DNA of 64,000 nucleotides, taken from the NCBI GenBank assembly GCA_034432655.1, contig DAOUBP010000021.1, positions 1 to 64,000 on the forward strand, in the 5' to 3' direction. The DNA comes from DAOUBP01 sp034432655. GTDB taxonomy: Bacteria > Chloroflexota > Anaerolineae > CG2-30-64-16. Below, one piece after another: positions 6,554-14,058 of the stretch. Within the stretch, counting starts at the first letter, position 1. The number at the start of each line of letters is the position of its first letter. The notes below the pieces were generated by a model that saw only the letters and a list, made by a program, of their open reading frames with translations, made no database searches and had not been told where the DNA came from. The position numbers and the translations under genes were made by a program.

Positions 6554-7816
6554 ATGACGACACAAGCTGCACTGCAAACCTTTGTCAAGGAAACCGGCGG
6601 CTGGGTGGCTGCGCAACTGGAAGCGTGCACCCGCTGCGGCATGTGCGCGGAGGCGTGCCACTTCTACCAGGCCACCGGCAACCCGGAATACGCGCCCGTC
6701 TGGAAGATCGAGCTGCTGCGCCGCGCCTACGAGCAGCGCTTCACCGCCGGCGGCAAGCTGCGGCTGGCGGTCGGGCTCGATAAGCCGATCACGGACGCCG
6801 ACCTGGCGCGCTGGAGCACGATCGTCTACGAAGCGTGCACCATGTGCAACAAGTGCGCCATCGTCTGCCCCATGGGCATCCAGATCGGCCCGCTGATCCA
6901 CGAGGTGCGCTCCGCGATGTCGGAGGCGGGCGTGGTGCCGGCCGAGCTGATGGCCGCGGTCAACAAGCAGATGGCCGAGGGCAGCCCGCTGGGCATGACC
7001 GACGATGTCTGGGATCAGCGCCTGGAGTGGGTGGCCGACGAGTGGGAGGAGGAGATCCCGCGCGACGTGCAGGGCGCGGACACGCTGGTGGTCTTCTCGT
7101 CCATCGAGGTGATGAAGTTCCCCGGCAACGTCGCGGCCATCGCCAAGATCATGAACGCGGCCGGCGAGAAGTGGACCGTCAGCTCGCAGGCGCGCGAGGT
7201 GGTGAACTTCGGCTTCTATGAGGGCAACGAGCATCGCACCGTCGAGATCCTCAAGCGCGTGTTCGATGGGGCTAAGGCGCTGGGCGTCAAACGCATCGTC
7301 GTGACCGAGTGCGGCCACGCCTACGACGCGCTGCGCTGGACCGCGGCCAACCTGATGGACGTGCCCCCGGGCATCGAGGTGACGCACATCGCGGGCGTGC
7401 TGGGCGACTTTGTGCGCTCCGGCCGCATCAAGCTGAAAGCGGGTGCGTTCGACGGCGACGGGGTCATCACCTTCCACGACGCGTGCAAGATCCAGCGCCG
7501 CGGCGGGCACATCGAAGAGCCGCGCGAGATCCTCAAGATCCTGGCCCCGAATGCATTCAAGGAAATGTCGCCGAACCGCGAGCAGGCCATCTGCTGCGGC
7601 GGCGGGGGCGGCGTGATCGCCATCAAATCGGCCGACCCGCAGCGCTACGCGGTCTTCCAGATGAAGCTGGACCAGATCCGCAAGGTCGGCGCGGGGACGG
7701 TGACGATGACCTGCTCCAACTGCCGCCTGCAGTTCACCGACAGCGTGGCCCACTTCGGGCTGGACCTGAAGGTGACGGGCCTGGCGCAGATGGTGGCGGA
7801 TGCGCTGGAGGATTAG
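6554..7816 (+). CDS. isp2: Isp2: HdrCB-like iron-sulfur protein
   Basis: A protein of 420 aa resembling a fusion of heterodisulfide reductase HdrC and HdrB. Two 4Fe-4S motifs lie at residues 25-35 (CTRCGMCAEAC) and 95-105 (CTMCNKCAIVC). The C-terminal half has CCG-type cysteine sites: HDACKIQRRGG, then ICCGGGGG, then CSNCRLQF. CCG domains bind the noncubane 4Fe-4S clusters that cleave disulfides in HdrB. It is cytoplasmic and predicted to couple hydrogenase electrons to a disulfide/thiol or sulfane substrate. The lipoate protein and TusA/DsrE encoded upstream are the obvious candidate partners; this is inference. AGGAGG precedes ATG 6554. Confidence 0.9.
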   Translation: MTTQAALQTFVKETGGWVAAQLEACTRCGMCAEACHFYQATGNPEYAPVWKIELLRRAYEQRFTAGGKLRLAVGLDKPITDADLARWSTIVYEACTMCNKCAIVCPMGIQIGPLIHEVRSAMSEAGVVPAELMAAVNKQMAEGSPLGMTDDVWDQRLEWVADEWEEEIPRDVQGADTLVVFSSIEVMKFPGNVAAIAKIMNAAGEKWTVSSQAREVVNFGFYEGNEHRTVEILKRVFDGAKALGVKRIVVTECGHAYDALRWTAANLMDVPPGIEVTHIAGVLGDFVRSGRIKLKAGAFDGDGVITFHDACKIQRRGGHIEEPREILKILAPNAFKEMSPNREQAICCGGGGGVIAIKSADPQRYAVFQMKLDQIRKVGAGTVTMTCSNCRLQFTDSVAHFGLDLKVTGLAQMVADALED

Positions 7817-7882
7817 ACGAATGACCAACGACGGATGACGAAAGCCTTTCGTCGTTCGTCCTTCGTCGTTCGTCGCTGTCTA
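7814..7882. repeat. Heptamer inverted array between isp2 and the STAS-like gene
   Basis: GACGAATGACCAACGACGG units face CTTTCGTCGTTCGTC units and form a hairpin directly after the isp2 stop. Confidence 0.7.
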
Positions 7883-7894
7883 TAGGAGGTTCCC

Positions 7895-8215
7895 ATGTCA
7901 TCGTTCACGCTCACACCCGTCGAAAAGGGCATCATGCGTTGCCGGCATACCGGCGAGTTCACGAAAGAAGAGATCCGGGCGCTGGCCGCCTTCTTTGACG
8001 ATTACCGGGGCAAGCTGCTGATTGACCTGACCGGCACGACCGGCGAAGAGTGCGCCCGGCACATCCGCAACTTCCGGCCGATGATGCCCACCGCGGCCAT
8101 CTTCGGCGCGCCGATTGACCCCGCCATCCTGGAAGTCCCGGAGAGCTACTACCTGCACGAGGTGCGCTACTTCGAGACCGAAGAAGAGGCGCTGGCATGG
8201 TTGCGGAACCAATAG
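7895..8215 (+). CDS. Small STAS/SpoIIAA-like protein
   Basis: A protein of 106 aa. Alternating strands and helices (TPVEKGIMRCRHTGEF, GKLLIDLTGTTG, AAIFGAP, then a closing helix EEEALAWLRNQ) resemble the SpoIIAA-like/STAS fold, in which a strand such as LLIDLTG is central. No catalytic motif is visible; cysteines are present at two sites (MRCRH, GEECARH). It sits between isp2 and hynL with a good AGGAGG before its ATG and nine bases before hynL, so it belongs to the hydrogenase transcript. A small protein at this position is not part of the classic hynS-isp1-isp2-hynL set. Role unknown: an assembly or regulatory protein would fit. Confidence 0.65.
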   Translation: MSSFTLTPVEKGIMRCRHTGEFTKEEIRALAAFFDDYRGKLLIDLTGTTGEECARHIRNFRPMMPTAAIFGAPIDPAILEVPESYYLHEVRYFETEEEALAWLRNQ

Positions 8216-8224
8216 GAGGCCATC

Positions 8225-9964
8225 ATGGCAAAACGACTCGTCATTGACCCCATCACCCGCATCGAAGGCCACCTGCGCATCGAGGCCGAGGTCGGCCCGG
8301 ATAACAAGATCACCGCGGCGTATTCGTCGGGCACCATGGTGCGCGGCATCGAGATCATCCTGCGCGGCCGCGATCCGCGCGAGGCGTGGGCCTTCACCCA
8401 ACGCGCGTGCGGCGTCTGCACCACGGTCCACGCGTTCGCCTCGATCCGTGCCGTGGAGGACGCGCTGAAGATCACCATCCCCAACGCGGCCAACCTGATC
8501 CGCAACTTGATGATCGCGCAGCAGTACGTCCACGACCACGTGATGCATTTCTACCACCTGCACGCGCTGGACTGGGTGGATGTGGTGGCCGCGCTCAAGG
8601 CCGATCCGAAGAAAACGTCGGAGATCCAGCAGTCCATCTCGCCCTGGCCCAACTCGTCGCCGGCCTACTTCGCCGACATCCAGGGCAAGGTCAAGGCCAT
8701 CGTCGAGAGCGGCCAGCTCTCCATCTTCGCCAACGCCTACTGGGGCCACCCGGCCTACAAGCTGCCGCCGGAGGTCAACCTGCTGGCCGTGGCGCACTAC
8801 CTGGAGGCGCTGGACTGGCAGAAGGACGTCGTCAAGATCCACACCATCTTCGGAGGCAAGAACCCGCATCCGAACTTCGTGGTCGGCGGCGTGCCGATGC
8901 CGATTGACCTGAACAGCGACACCGCGCTCAACGCCGAGCGTCTGTCCATCATCAGCGCCAGCATCGAGAAGATCATCGCGTTCGTGGACCAGGTCTACCT
9001 GCCCGATCTGCTGGCCATCGCGCCCTACTACCTGGAGTACGCGGGGCTGGGCGAGGGGCTGGGCAACTTCCTCACCTGGGGCGAGTTCCCGGCCGACGGC
9101 GCCAACGACCCGGCGAAGTTCCTGGTGCCGCGCGCGCTGATCCTGAACCGCGACATCAACAACGTGACCGTGCCCGACCCCAACGACTTCGACCGGATGA
9201 AGGAGTACGTGGCGCACTCGTGGTACAGGTACGGCGCCGGCGACAACACCGGCCTGCACCCCTGGCAAGGCGAAACGACCTTCAACTACACCGGCCCCAA
9301 GCCGCCCTATGAGCAATTGGAGGTCGAGCAGAAGTACTCCTGGCTCAAAGCCCCGCGCTGGAACGACGTCGCGGTCGAGGTCGGCCCGCTGGCGCGCGTG
9401 CTGGCGATGTACGCCACCGGCAATCAGCAGGTGCAAGAGCTGACCAACGCGGTGCTCAAGCAGCTGGGTGCGCCGATCACCGCGGTCTTCTCGACCCTGG
9501 GCCGCACGGCCGCCCGCGCCATCGAGACCAAGGTCTTCGCCGACAGCCTGCGGACCTTCTACGGCGACCTGGTCGCGGCGATCAAGGCCGGCGACACCCG
9601 CACCTTCGACGACAGCAAATGGGAGCCGGGCACGTGGCCCGCCCGGGCGCAGGGCTTCGGCTTCATGGAAGCCCCGCGCGGCGCGCTCGGCCACTGGATC
9701 GTCATCGAGAACGGCAAGATCGCCAACTACCAGATGGTCGTCCCCACCACCTGGAACGGCTCCCCGCGCGACCACAAGGGCCAGCCCAGCGCCTACGAAG
9801 CCTCGCTGGTAGGCACGCCGCTCGCCAAACCCGAATGGCCGCTGGAGATCTTGCGTACCATCCACTCCTTCGACCCCTGCATGGCGTGCGCCATCCACAT
9901 GGTGGACGCGACCGGCGCGGACCTGGGCGAGGTGGCGGTGGGGTTGAACGTGTGTGTGGGATGA
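8225..9964 (+). CDS. hynL: NiFe hydrogenase large subunit
   Basis: A protein of 579 aa. The nickel-iron site ligands are present: L1 motif RACGVC (C62, C65) and L2 motif DPCMACAIH (C552, C555, H558). All four ligands are cysteine; there is no selenocysteine. The N-terminus IDPITRIEGHLRIE is the classic family signature. The 21 residues after H558 are the C-terminal extension removed by the maturation protease encoded next (hynD). It oxidises or produces H2 in complex with HynS on the outer face of the membrane, exported with the Tat signal of HynS. AGGAGG (8216-8221) precedes ATG 8225. Confidence 0.95.
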   Translation: MAKRLVIDPITRIEGHLRIEAEVGPDNKITAAYSSGTMVRGIEIILRGRDPREAWAFTQRACGVCTTVHAFASIRAVEDALKITIPNAANLIRNLMIAQQYVHDHVMHFYHLHALDWVDVVAALKADPKKTSEIQQSISPWPNSSPAYFADIQGKVKAIVESGQLSIFANAYWGHPAYKLPPEVNLLAVAHYLEALDWQKDVVKIHTIFGGKNPHPNFVVGGVPMPIDLNSDTALNAERLSIISASIEKIIAFVDQVYLPDLLAIAPYYLEYAGLGEGLGNFLTWGEFPADGANDPAKFLVPRALILNRDINNVTVPDPNDFDRMKEYVAHSWYRYGAGDNTGLHPWQGETTFNYTGPKPPYEQLEVEQKYSWLKAPRWNDVAVEVGPLARVLAMYATGNQQVQELTNAVLKQLGAPITAVFSTLGRTAARAIETKVFADSLRTFYGDLVAAIKAGDTRTFDDSKWEPGTWPARAQGFGFMEAPRGALGHWIVIENGKIANYQMVVPTTWNGSPRDHKGQPSAYEASLVGTPLAKPEWPLEILRTIHSFDPCMACAIHMVDATGADLGEVAVGLNVCVG

Positions 9965-10036
9965 AACGTACTGCGTATCCCGTATTCCGTCAGCCCTCCA
10001 CGAGATACGCAGTACGCAGTCCGTAAATGCTGAACC
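9962..10036. repeat. Heptamer inverted array (GTACTGC / GCAGTAC)
   Basis: ACTGCGTATCCCGTATTCCGTC faces GATACGCAGTACGCAG, giving a hairpin that begins at the hynL stop codon. The same GTATTGC heptamer family recurs at 31658-31745 and 41470-41515. Confidence 0.7.
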
Positions 10037-10048
10037 CGCAGGGCCAAC

Positions 10049-10549
10049 ATGCATCGCATTATTGTCCTCGGCATCGGCAACACCCTGAATCGCGATGAGG
10101 GGGTGGGCGTGCACGCGGTGCGCGCGCTGGAAGCGCAATATCCCCGGTCGTCCGTCGTCGGTCGTCCGTCGTCGGTCGAATTCCTCGACGGCGGCACCCT
10201 GGGCCTCAACCTGCTGCCCATCGTCGAAGAGGCCAGCCACCTCCTCATCCTCGACGCCGTGGATGCGCATCAGCCGCCTGGTACAGTGATCGAGCTGCGG
10301 GGAGACGAGATCCCGCTCTTCAGCGGCATCAAGCTCTCGCAGCACCAGGTCACCTTCCAGGAGGTGCTGGGGCTGGCGGCCGTGCGCGGCAAGCTCCCGC
10401 CGCACCTGCACCTGATCGGCGTCCAGCCGGCCGACCTGGCCATCGGCTTGGACCTCAGCCCCGTCGTCGCCGCCGCCCTGCCGGAAGTCCTCCGCCGCGC
10501 CGCGGCCGTGCTGGAAGGGTGGACGAAGCCCGCTGCCAAGAGCCCCTAA
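10049..10549 (+). CDS. hynD: Hydrogenase maturation protease (HyaD/HynD family)
   Basis: A protein of 166 aa. It has the GIGNTLNRDEGVG start with metal-binding E17, a LILDAVDA motif and H99 in SQHQVT, the three nickel ligands of HybD-type endopeptidases. It removes the C-terminal peptide of HynL after nickel insertion. Residues 32-44 (PRSSVVGRPSSVE) are encoded by a CG-rich heptamer tandem run (10142-10181) of the type otherwise found between genes; it lengthens the loop before FLDGGTLGL by several residues without breaking the frame. The hynL-hynD gap is taken up by a hairpin array. Confidence 0.9.
   Translation: MHRIIVLGIGNTLNRDEGVGVHAVRALEAQYPRSSVVGRPSSVEFLDGGTLGLNLLPIVEEASHLLILDAVDAHQPPGTVIELRGDEIPLFSGIKLSQHQVTFQEVLGLAAVRGKLPPHLHLIGVQPADLAIGLDLSPVVAAALPEVLRRAAAVLEGWTKPAAKSP
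10142..10181. repeat. Heptamer tandem run inside hynD
   Basis: Two near-identical blocks GGTCGTCCGTCGTC in direct tandem, in frame within hynD. Same base style as the intergenic TCGTCGTTCGTC arrays at 5775-5853 and 7814-7882. Confidence 0.65.
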
Positions 10550-10582
10550 TTGTTTGCAGATTACCGATGAATCGCGTATGAT

Positions 10583-11310
10583 TTGGATTGCGGCGCTCCG
10601 GCGCCGCTTTGGATTGCGGCGGCCCGACGCCGCCTTGGATTGCGGTGGCACGACACCGCTTTGGATTGCGGTGGCACGACACCGCTTTCTTTCTCGATGC
10701 TAAAGCGGGGACACATCCCCGCAATCAAAAAGCGGGGACACATCCTCGCAATCAAAAGCGGAGACACGTCCCCGCAATCCAAACGATCCAAACACCGCCT
10801 TGGATTGCGGCGGCCCGACGCCGCTTTGGATTGCGGCGGCCCGACACCGTTTTCTTTCTCGATGCCAAAGCGGGGACACATCCCCGCAATCAAAAGCGGG
10901 GACACATCCTCGCAATCAAAAGCGGAGACACGTCCCCGCAATCCAAACGATCCAAACGCTGCTTTGGAGTGCGGCGGCACGACGCCGCTTTCTTTCTCGA
11001 TGCCAAAGCGAGGACACATCCTCGCAATCCAAAGCGGGGACACATCCCCGCAATCCAAACGATCCAAACGCTGCCTTGGATTGCGGCGGCCCGACACCGC
11101 TTTGGATTGCGGTGGCACGACACCGCTTTCTTTCTCGATGCCAAAGCGGGGATACATCCCCGCAATCAAAAGCGGGGACACGTCCCCGCAATCCAAACGA
11201 TCCAAACGCCGCCTTGGATTGCGGCGGCCCGACGCCGCTTTCTTTCTCGATACCAAAGCGGGGACACATCCCCGCAATCAAAAGCGGGGACACATCCCCG
11301 CAATCCAAAA
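10583..11310. repeat. REP-like hairpin array II (upstream of RAYT)
   Basis: Roughly two dozen 26-bp hairpin units. Blocks in one orientation (TTTGGATTGCGGCGGCCCGA..., stems GCGGCG/CGCCGC) alternate with blocks in the other (AAAGCGGGGACACATCCCCGC AATC, stems GCGGGG/CCCCGC), joined by TTTCTTTCTCGATGCC and by AACGATCCAAACG. This composite block repeats about five times. Arm changes are compensated on the other arm. The 772 bases between hynD and the RAYT contain nothing else. Confidence 0.92.
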
Positions 11311-11321
11311 AGGAGCCGCCT

Positions 11322-11849
11322 ATGCAATGGCCACATGCGCCTGCCCATTGGCAGTTCGAACCAGGCATCTACATGGTCACAGCCAGCACCTATCTGAAAG
11401 TGCCTCATCTTCATTCTCCAGAGCGTAAAACCTATTTCCAGCTCACCTTATTTGAATGCGCAGCCGAATTCGACTGGCAGCTGCAAGCCTGGTCTATTCT
11501 GAGCAACCATTACCACTTCGTCGGCCGATCTCCCGAAGACCCGACCACTTTGCGCCACTTCATCGGCAAACTGCACATGACCACGGCGAAGGAATTCAAC
11601 CTCCAGGACAATCAGCCTGGGCGCAGAGTCTGGTTCCAGTACTGGGAGACCCGTATCACATTTCAACGATCGTACCTGGCCCGTCTGAACTACGTCCATA
11701 ACAACCCGGTCAAGCACGGCCTGGTTGCCAACGCCGAGAACTACCCCTGGTGCTCCGCTGCCTGGTTCGCTCAAAACGCACCCAAGTCCTTTGCAGAGAC
11801 GGTCAGCCGTTTCACGATTGACAAGGTCAACATATTCGACGAGTTTTAG
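11322..11849 (+). CDS. REP-associated tyrosine transposase (RAYT, Y1/HUH family)
   Basis: A protein of 175 aa. The HUH nuclease motif is H63-Y64-H65 in LSNHYHFVGRSP; the catalytic tyrosine is expected in YLARLNYVHNNPVKHGL (Y118 or Y124, Y124 being in the usual position). RAYTs cut and join single-stranded REP hairpins and are domesticated relatives of IS200/IS605 transposases. The gene is tightly embedded: the last unit of array II ends 11 bases before the ATG (AGGAG at 11311-11315) and array III starts within about 10 bases of the stop. No IS ends are seen, as expected for a RAYT. The frame is intact, so it is likely active or recently so. Confidence 0.92.
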   Translation: MQWPHAPAHWQFEPGIYMVTASTYLKVPHLHSPERKTYFQLTLFECAAEFDWQLQAWSILSNHYHFVGRSPEDPTTLRHFIGKLHMTTAKEFNLQDNQPGRRVWFQYWETRITFQRSYLARLNYVHNNPVKHGLVANAENYPWCSAAWFAQNAPKSFAETVSRFTIDKVNIFDEF

Positions 11850-11854
11850 TTTTG

Positions 11855-12181
11855 GTTTGCGGCGGCACGACGCCGCTTTAGAGTGCGGCGGCCCGACGCC
11901 GCTTTGGAGTGCGGCGGCCCGACGCCGCTTTGGAGTGCGGCGGCCCGACGCCGCTTTGGAGTGCGGCGGCACGACGCCGCTTTCTTTCTCGATGCCAAAG
12001 CGAGGACACATCCTCGCAATCCAAAGCGAGGACACATCCTCGCAATCCAAAGCGAGGACACGTCCTCGCAATCCAAAGCGAGGACACGTCCTCGCAATCT
12101 AAAGCGAGGACACATCCTCGCAATCCAAAGCGAGGACACATCCTCGCAATCCAAAGCGAGGACACGTCCTCGCAATCTAAA
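11855..12181. repeat. REP-like hairpin array III (downstream of RAYT)
   Basis: Five units with stems GCGGCG/CGCCGC (GTGCGGCGGCCCGACGCCGC form), the junction TTTCTTTCTCGATGCC, then seven units with stems GCGAGG/CCTCGC (AAAGCGAGGACACATCCTCGC). It lies between the RAYT and lplA and ends directly at the lplA ribosome site (AAAGGAAG). Confidence 0.92.
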
Positions 12182-12189
12182 AGGAAGCT

Positions 12190-13263
12190 ATGAACCCGAT
12201 CCGTCTTCTCAACCTGGGCCTCGTGCCCCCGATCCGTTCACAAACCATCTACCACGCCGTCGGGCACGCGATGACCGCCGAGACGCCCGACACGATCATT
12301 CTCGTCGCACCGGAGACACCTTACGTCTGCATCGGCTACCACCAGGACCTGGAGCGCGAGGTGGACCTGGACTACTGCCGCGAGCACGGCCTGCCGGTGA
12401 CCCGCCGCGAGGTGGGCGGCGGCGCGGTCTACCTGGACGCGGGGCAGCTCTTTGTGCAGTGGGTCTTCCACCGCGATGCGCTGCCCGCCAGCCTGGAGGC
12501 CAGGTTCGATCTCTATATCCGCCCCCTGGTGGAGACGTACCAGGCGCTCGGCATCCCGGCCTACCACCGGCCGGTCAACGACATCCACGTGGCGGGCAAG
12601 AAGATCGGCGGCACCGGCGCCGCGCAGATGGGCGAGGCCGAGGTGCTGGTCGGCAGCCTGATGTTCACCTTCGACAAGGCGACCATGGCCCGCGTGCTCA
12701 AGGTCTCGTCCGAGAAGATGCGCGACAAGATCTTCGAGAGCCTGGAACAGTACATGACCACCATGGCCGAGCTGCTCCCCGCCCTGCCTGACCGGGCTGC
12801 GGTGGCCGAGCTCTACCTGGCGCGGGCGGCCGCGGCGCTGGGGCGGGAGATCGTCCCCGGCGCGCCGACCGCGGCCGAGCTGGCGCTGGCGGCCGAGCTG
12901 GACGAACGCTTCGTGTCCGACGAGTGGCTCCATCAGAAGGGCAACCTGCGCCGGGCCGGGGTGAAGATCCACGAGGACGTGCACGTGGCCGAAGGCGCGT
13001 TCAAGGCGCCCGGCGGGCTCATTCGGGCTACGGTGCGGGTGCGTGAGGGCCGGGTGGACGGCCTGGAGCTGGCCGGCGACTTCACCCTCTTCCCCGCGTC
13101 CGCCGTGGCCGACCTGCAGGCCGCGGCCCTCGGCGCGGAGCTATCGGCCGGCGCGCTGGCGGGACGCTTCGCTGCGGTCTACGAGGAGAGAAAGATCCAG
13201 TCGCCCGGCGTCACCCCCGAACATCTGGCCGAAGCGGTGCTGACTGCGGCCAGGCCGACCTGA
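12190..13263 (+). CDS. lplA: Lipoate-protein ligase with C-terminal accessory domain
   Basis: A protein of 357 aa. The N-terminal ligase domain has RREVGGGAVYLD (72-83) and the active-site loop AGKKIGGTGAAQ with K138. The C-terminal part (about 265-357, starting KIHEDVHVAEG) resembles the LplB/accessory domain needed to form lipoyl-AMP. It attaches lipoate to the conserved lysine of carrier proteins. The GcvH-like protein at 3621-4067 is the only lipoyl acceptor in the window, so it is the likely target. sHdr loci also carry their own lipoate ligase, which supports a dedicated system. Transcription from the hydrogenase block would have to pass the RAYT arrays. Confidence 0.9.
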   Translation: MNPIRLLNLGLVPPIRSQTIYHAVGHAMTAETPDTIILVAPETPYVCIGYHQDLEREVDLDYCREHGLPVTRREVGGGAVYLDAGQLFVQWVFHRDALPASLEARFDLYIRPLVETYQALGIPAYHRPVNDIHVAGKKIGGTGAAQMGEAEVLVGSLMFTFDKATMARVLKVSSEKMRDKIFESLEQYMTTMAELLPALPDRAAVAELYLARAAAALGREIVPGAPTAAELALAAELDERFVSDEWLHQKGNLRRAGVKIHEDVHVAEGAFKAPGGLIRATVRVREGRVDGLELAGDFTLFPASAVADLQAAALGAELSAGALAGRFAAVYEERKIQSPGVTPEHLAEAVLTAARPT

Positions 13264-13323
13264 TCAAGCTGCCACGTGTCCCTATCTTGACCTTCTGTCG
13301 GGACAGACAAGGGGAAAAGGAAA

Positions 13324-13365
13324 GGGGTTTTCTGGCAGGCAGCTTCACTGCCGCCAGAAAACCCC
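13324..13365. terminator. Hairpin between convergent lplA and araD
   Basis: GGGGTTTTCTGGC (13324-13336) and its exact complement (13353-13365) around a 16-base loop. It sits in the gap between converging genes, so a bidirectional terminator is likely, although no T-run follows on either strand. Confidence 0.5.
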
Positions 13366-13398
13366 CTCACTTACAATCCTCCTTACCACTTTTCGGCG

Positions 13399-14043
13399 TT
13401 ACTGCTGCCCGTACACGTGCGTGTACCGATAATGCAGCTTCGCCACGTCCTCGGCCGCGATCTCTTCCGGCTGGCCGAGCTGGAGCGCCAGCCACACCGT
13501 GCGCGCCACATCCTCGGTCATCACCGCGGCCTTGACGGCCGCCTCCGCGTCCTTGCCGATGGTGAAGACGCCGTGGTTCTTGAGCAGGCACGCCACCGAA
13601 CGGCCGATGGATTCGACCACCACCTTGCCGATCTCCTCCCCGCCGATCAGCGCGAAGCCGCCGCACGGGATCGGCCCGCCGAACTCATCGGCCATCGCGG
13701 TGAGGACGCACGGAATCGGCCGGCCCAGCGCGGCGAACGCCGTGGCGTAGGGGGAATGCGTGTGGACGATCCCGCCGACGTCGGGCCGGTGACGGTAGAT
13801 GTACAGATGGCTGGCCGTGTCGGACGACGGCTTGAGGTTCCCCTCGACGATCCGGCCGTCCAGATCCACGATCACCATGTGTTCGGGCCGCAGATCCTCG
13901 TAGCGCACGCCAGACGGCTTGATCGCCACCAGCCCGGAGGCCGGATCGCGCGCGCTCACATTGCCGCCGGTCCAGGTCACCAGGTTGTTCTTGGGCAGCT
14001 CGAGGTGAAGACGGTAGAGTTGTTCGCGTAACGCTTCAAGCAC
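13399..14043 (-). CDS. araD: L-ribulose-5-phosphate 4-epimerase (AraD-type class II aldolase)
   Basis: A protein of 214 aa. The start LEALREQLYRLHLELPKNN and LVTWTGGNVS match AraD, as do KPSSDTASHL (D75), GIVHTHS (H94, H96) and KNHGVFTIG (H157) for the zinc site. The C-terminal YTHVYGQQ is also AraD-like. It interconverts L-ribulose-5-P and D-xylulose-5-P, or acts on a related sugar phosphate. A GTG at 14043 (GGAG upstream) is chosen as start because it aligns with the family; longer in-frame starts run into the REP array. The upstream gene on the same strand is a sugar isomerase, giving a pentose/fucose pathway pair. Confidence 0.88.
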   Translation of the reverse strand: MLEALREQLYRLHLELPKNNLVTWTGGNVSARDPASGLVAIKPSGVRYEDLRPEHMVIVDLDGRIVEGNLKPSSDTASHLYIYRHRPDVGGIVHTHSPYATAFAALGRPIPCVLTAMADEFGGPIPCGGFALIGGEEIGKVVVESIGRSVACLLKNHGVFTIGKDAEAAVKAAVMTEDVARTVWLALQLGQPEEIAAEDVAKLHYRYTHVYGQQ

Positions 14044-14058
14044 AGATCGCTCTCCATT

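Noticed and set aside
8225..9964. Selenocysteine in the hydrogenase large subunit
   Set aside because: All four active-site ligands are encoded by cysteine codons; no in-frame TGA.
7898..10651. A 917-codon reverse-strand frame opposite the hydrogenase genes
   Set aside because: It is the complement of hynL and hynD, which carry complete family motifs; the reverse protein is low-complexity (His/Arg/Gly/Val/Asp) and matches nothing.
10583..11310. Apparent CRISPR array
   Set aside because: Units are contiguous hairpins with no unique spacers, alternate in orientation and flank a RAYT; no cas genes.
11322..11849. A standard IS200/IS605 insertion sequence
   Set aside because: No IS ends or tnpB partner; the gene is bordered directly by REP units, so RAYT fits better.
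10583..12165. Open frames of up to 300 codons in the hairpin arrays
   Set aside because: They translate the repeat (RRNPK, SQSGV patterns) and occur on both strands and in several frames.
2025..13263. Complete sHdr sulfur-oxidation operon
   Set aside because: There is no hdrA and no separate hdrB1/C1/B2/C2 set; only carriers, lipoate ligase and the HdrCB-like Isp2 are present.
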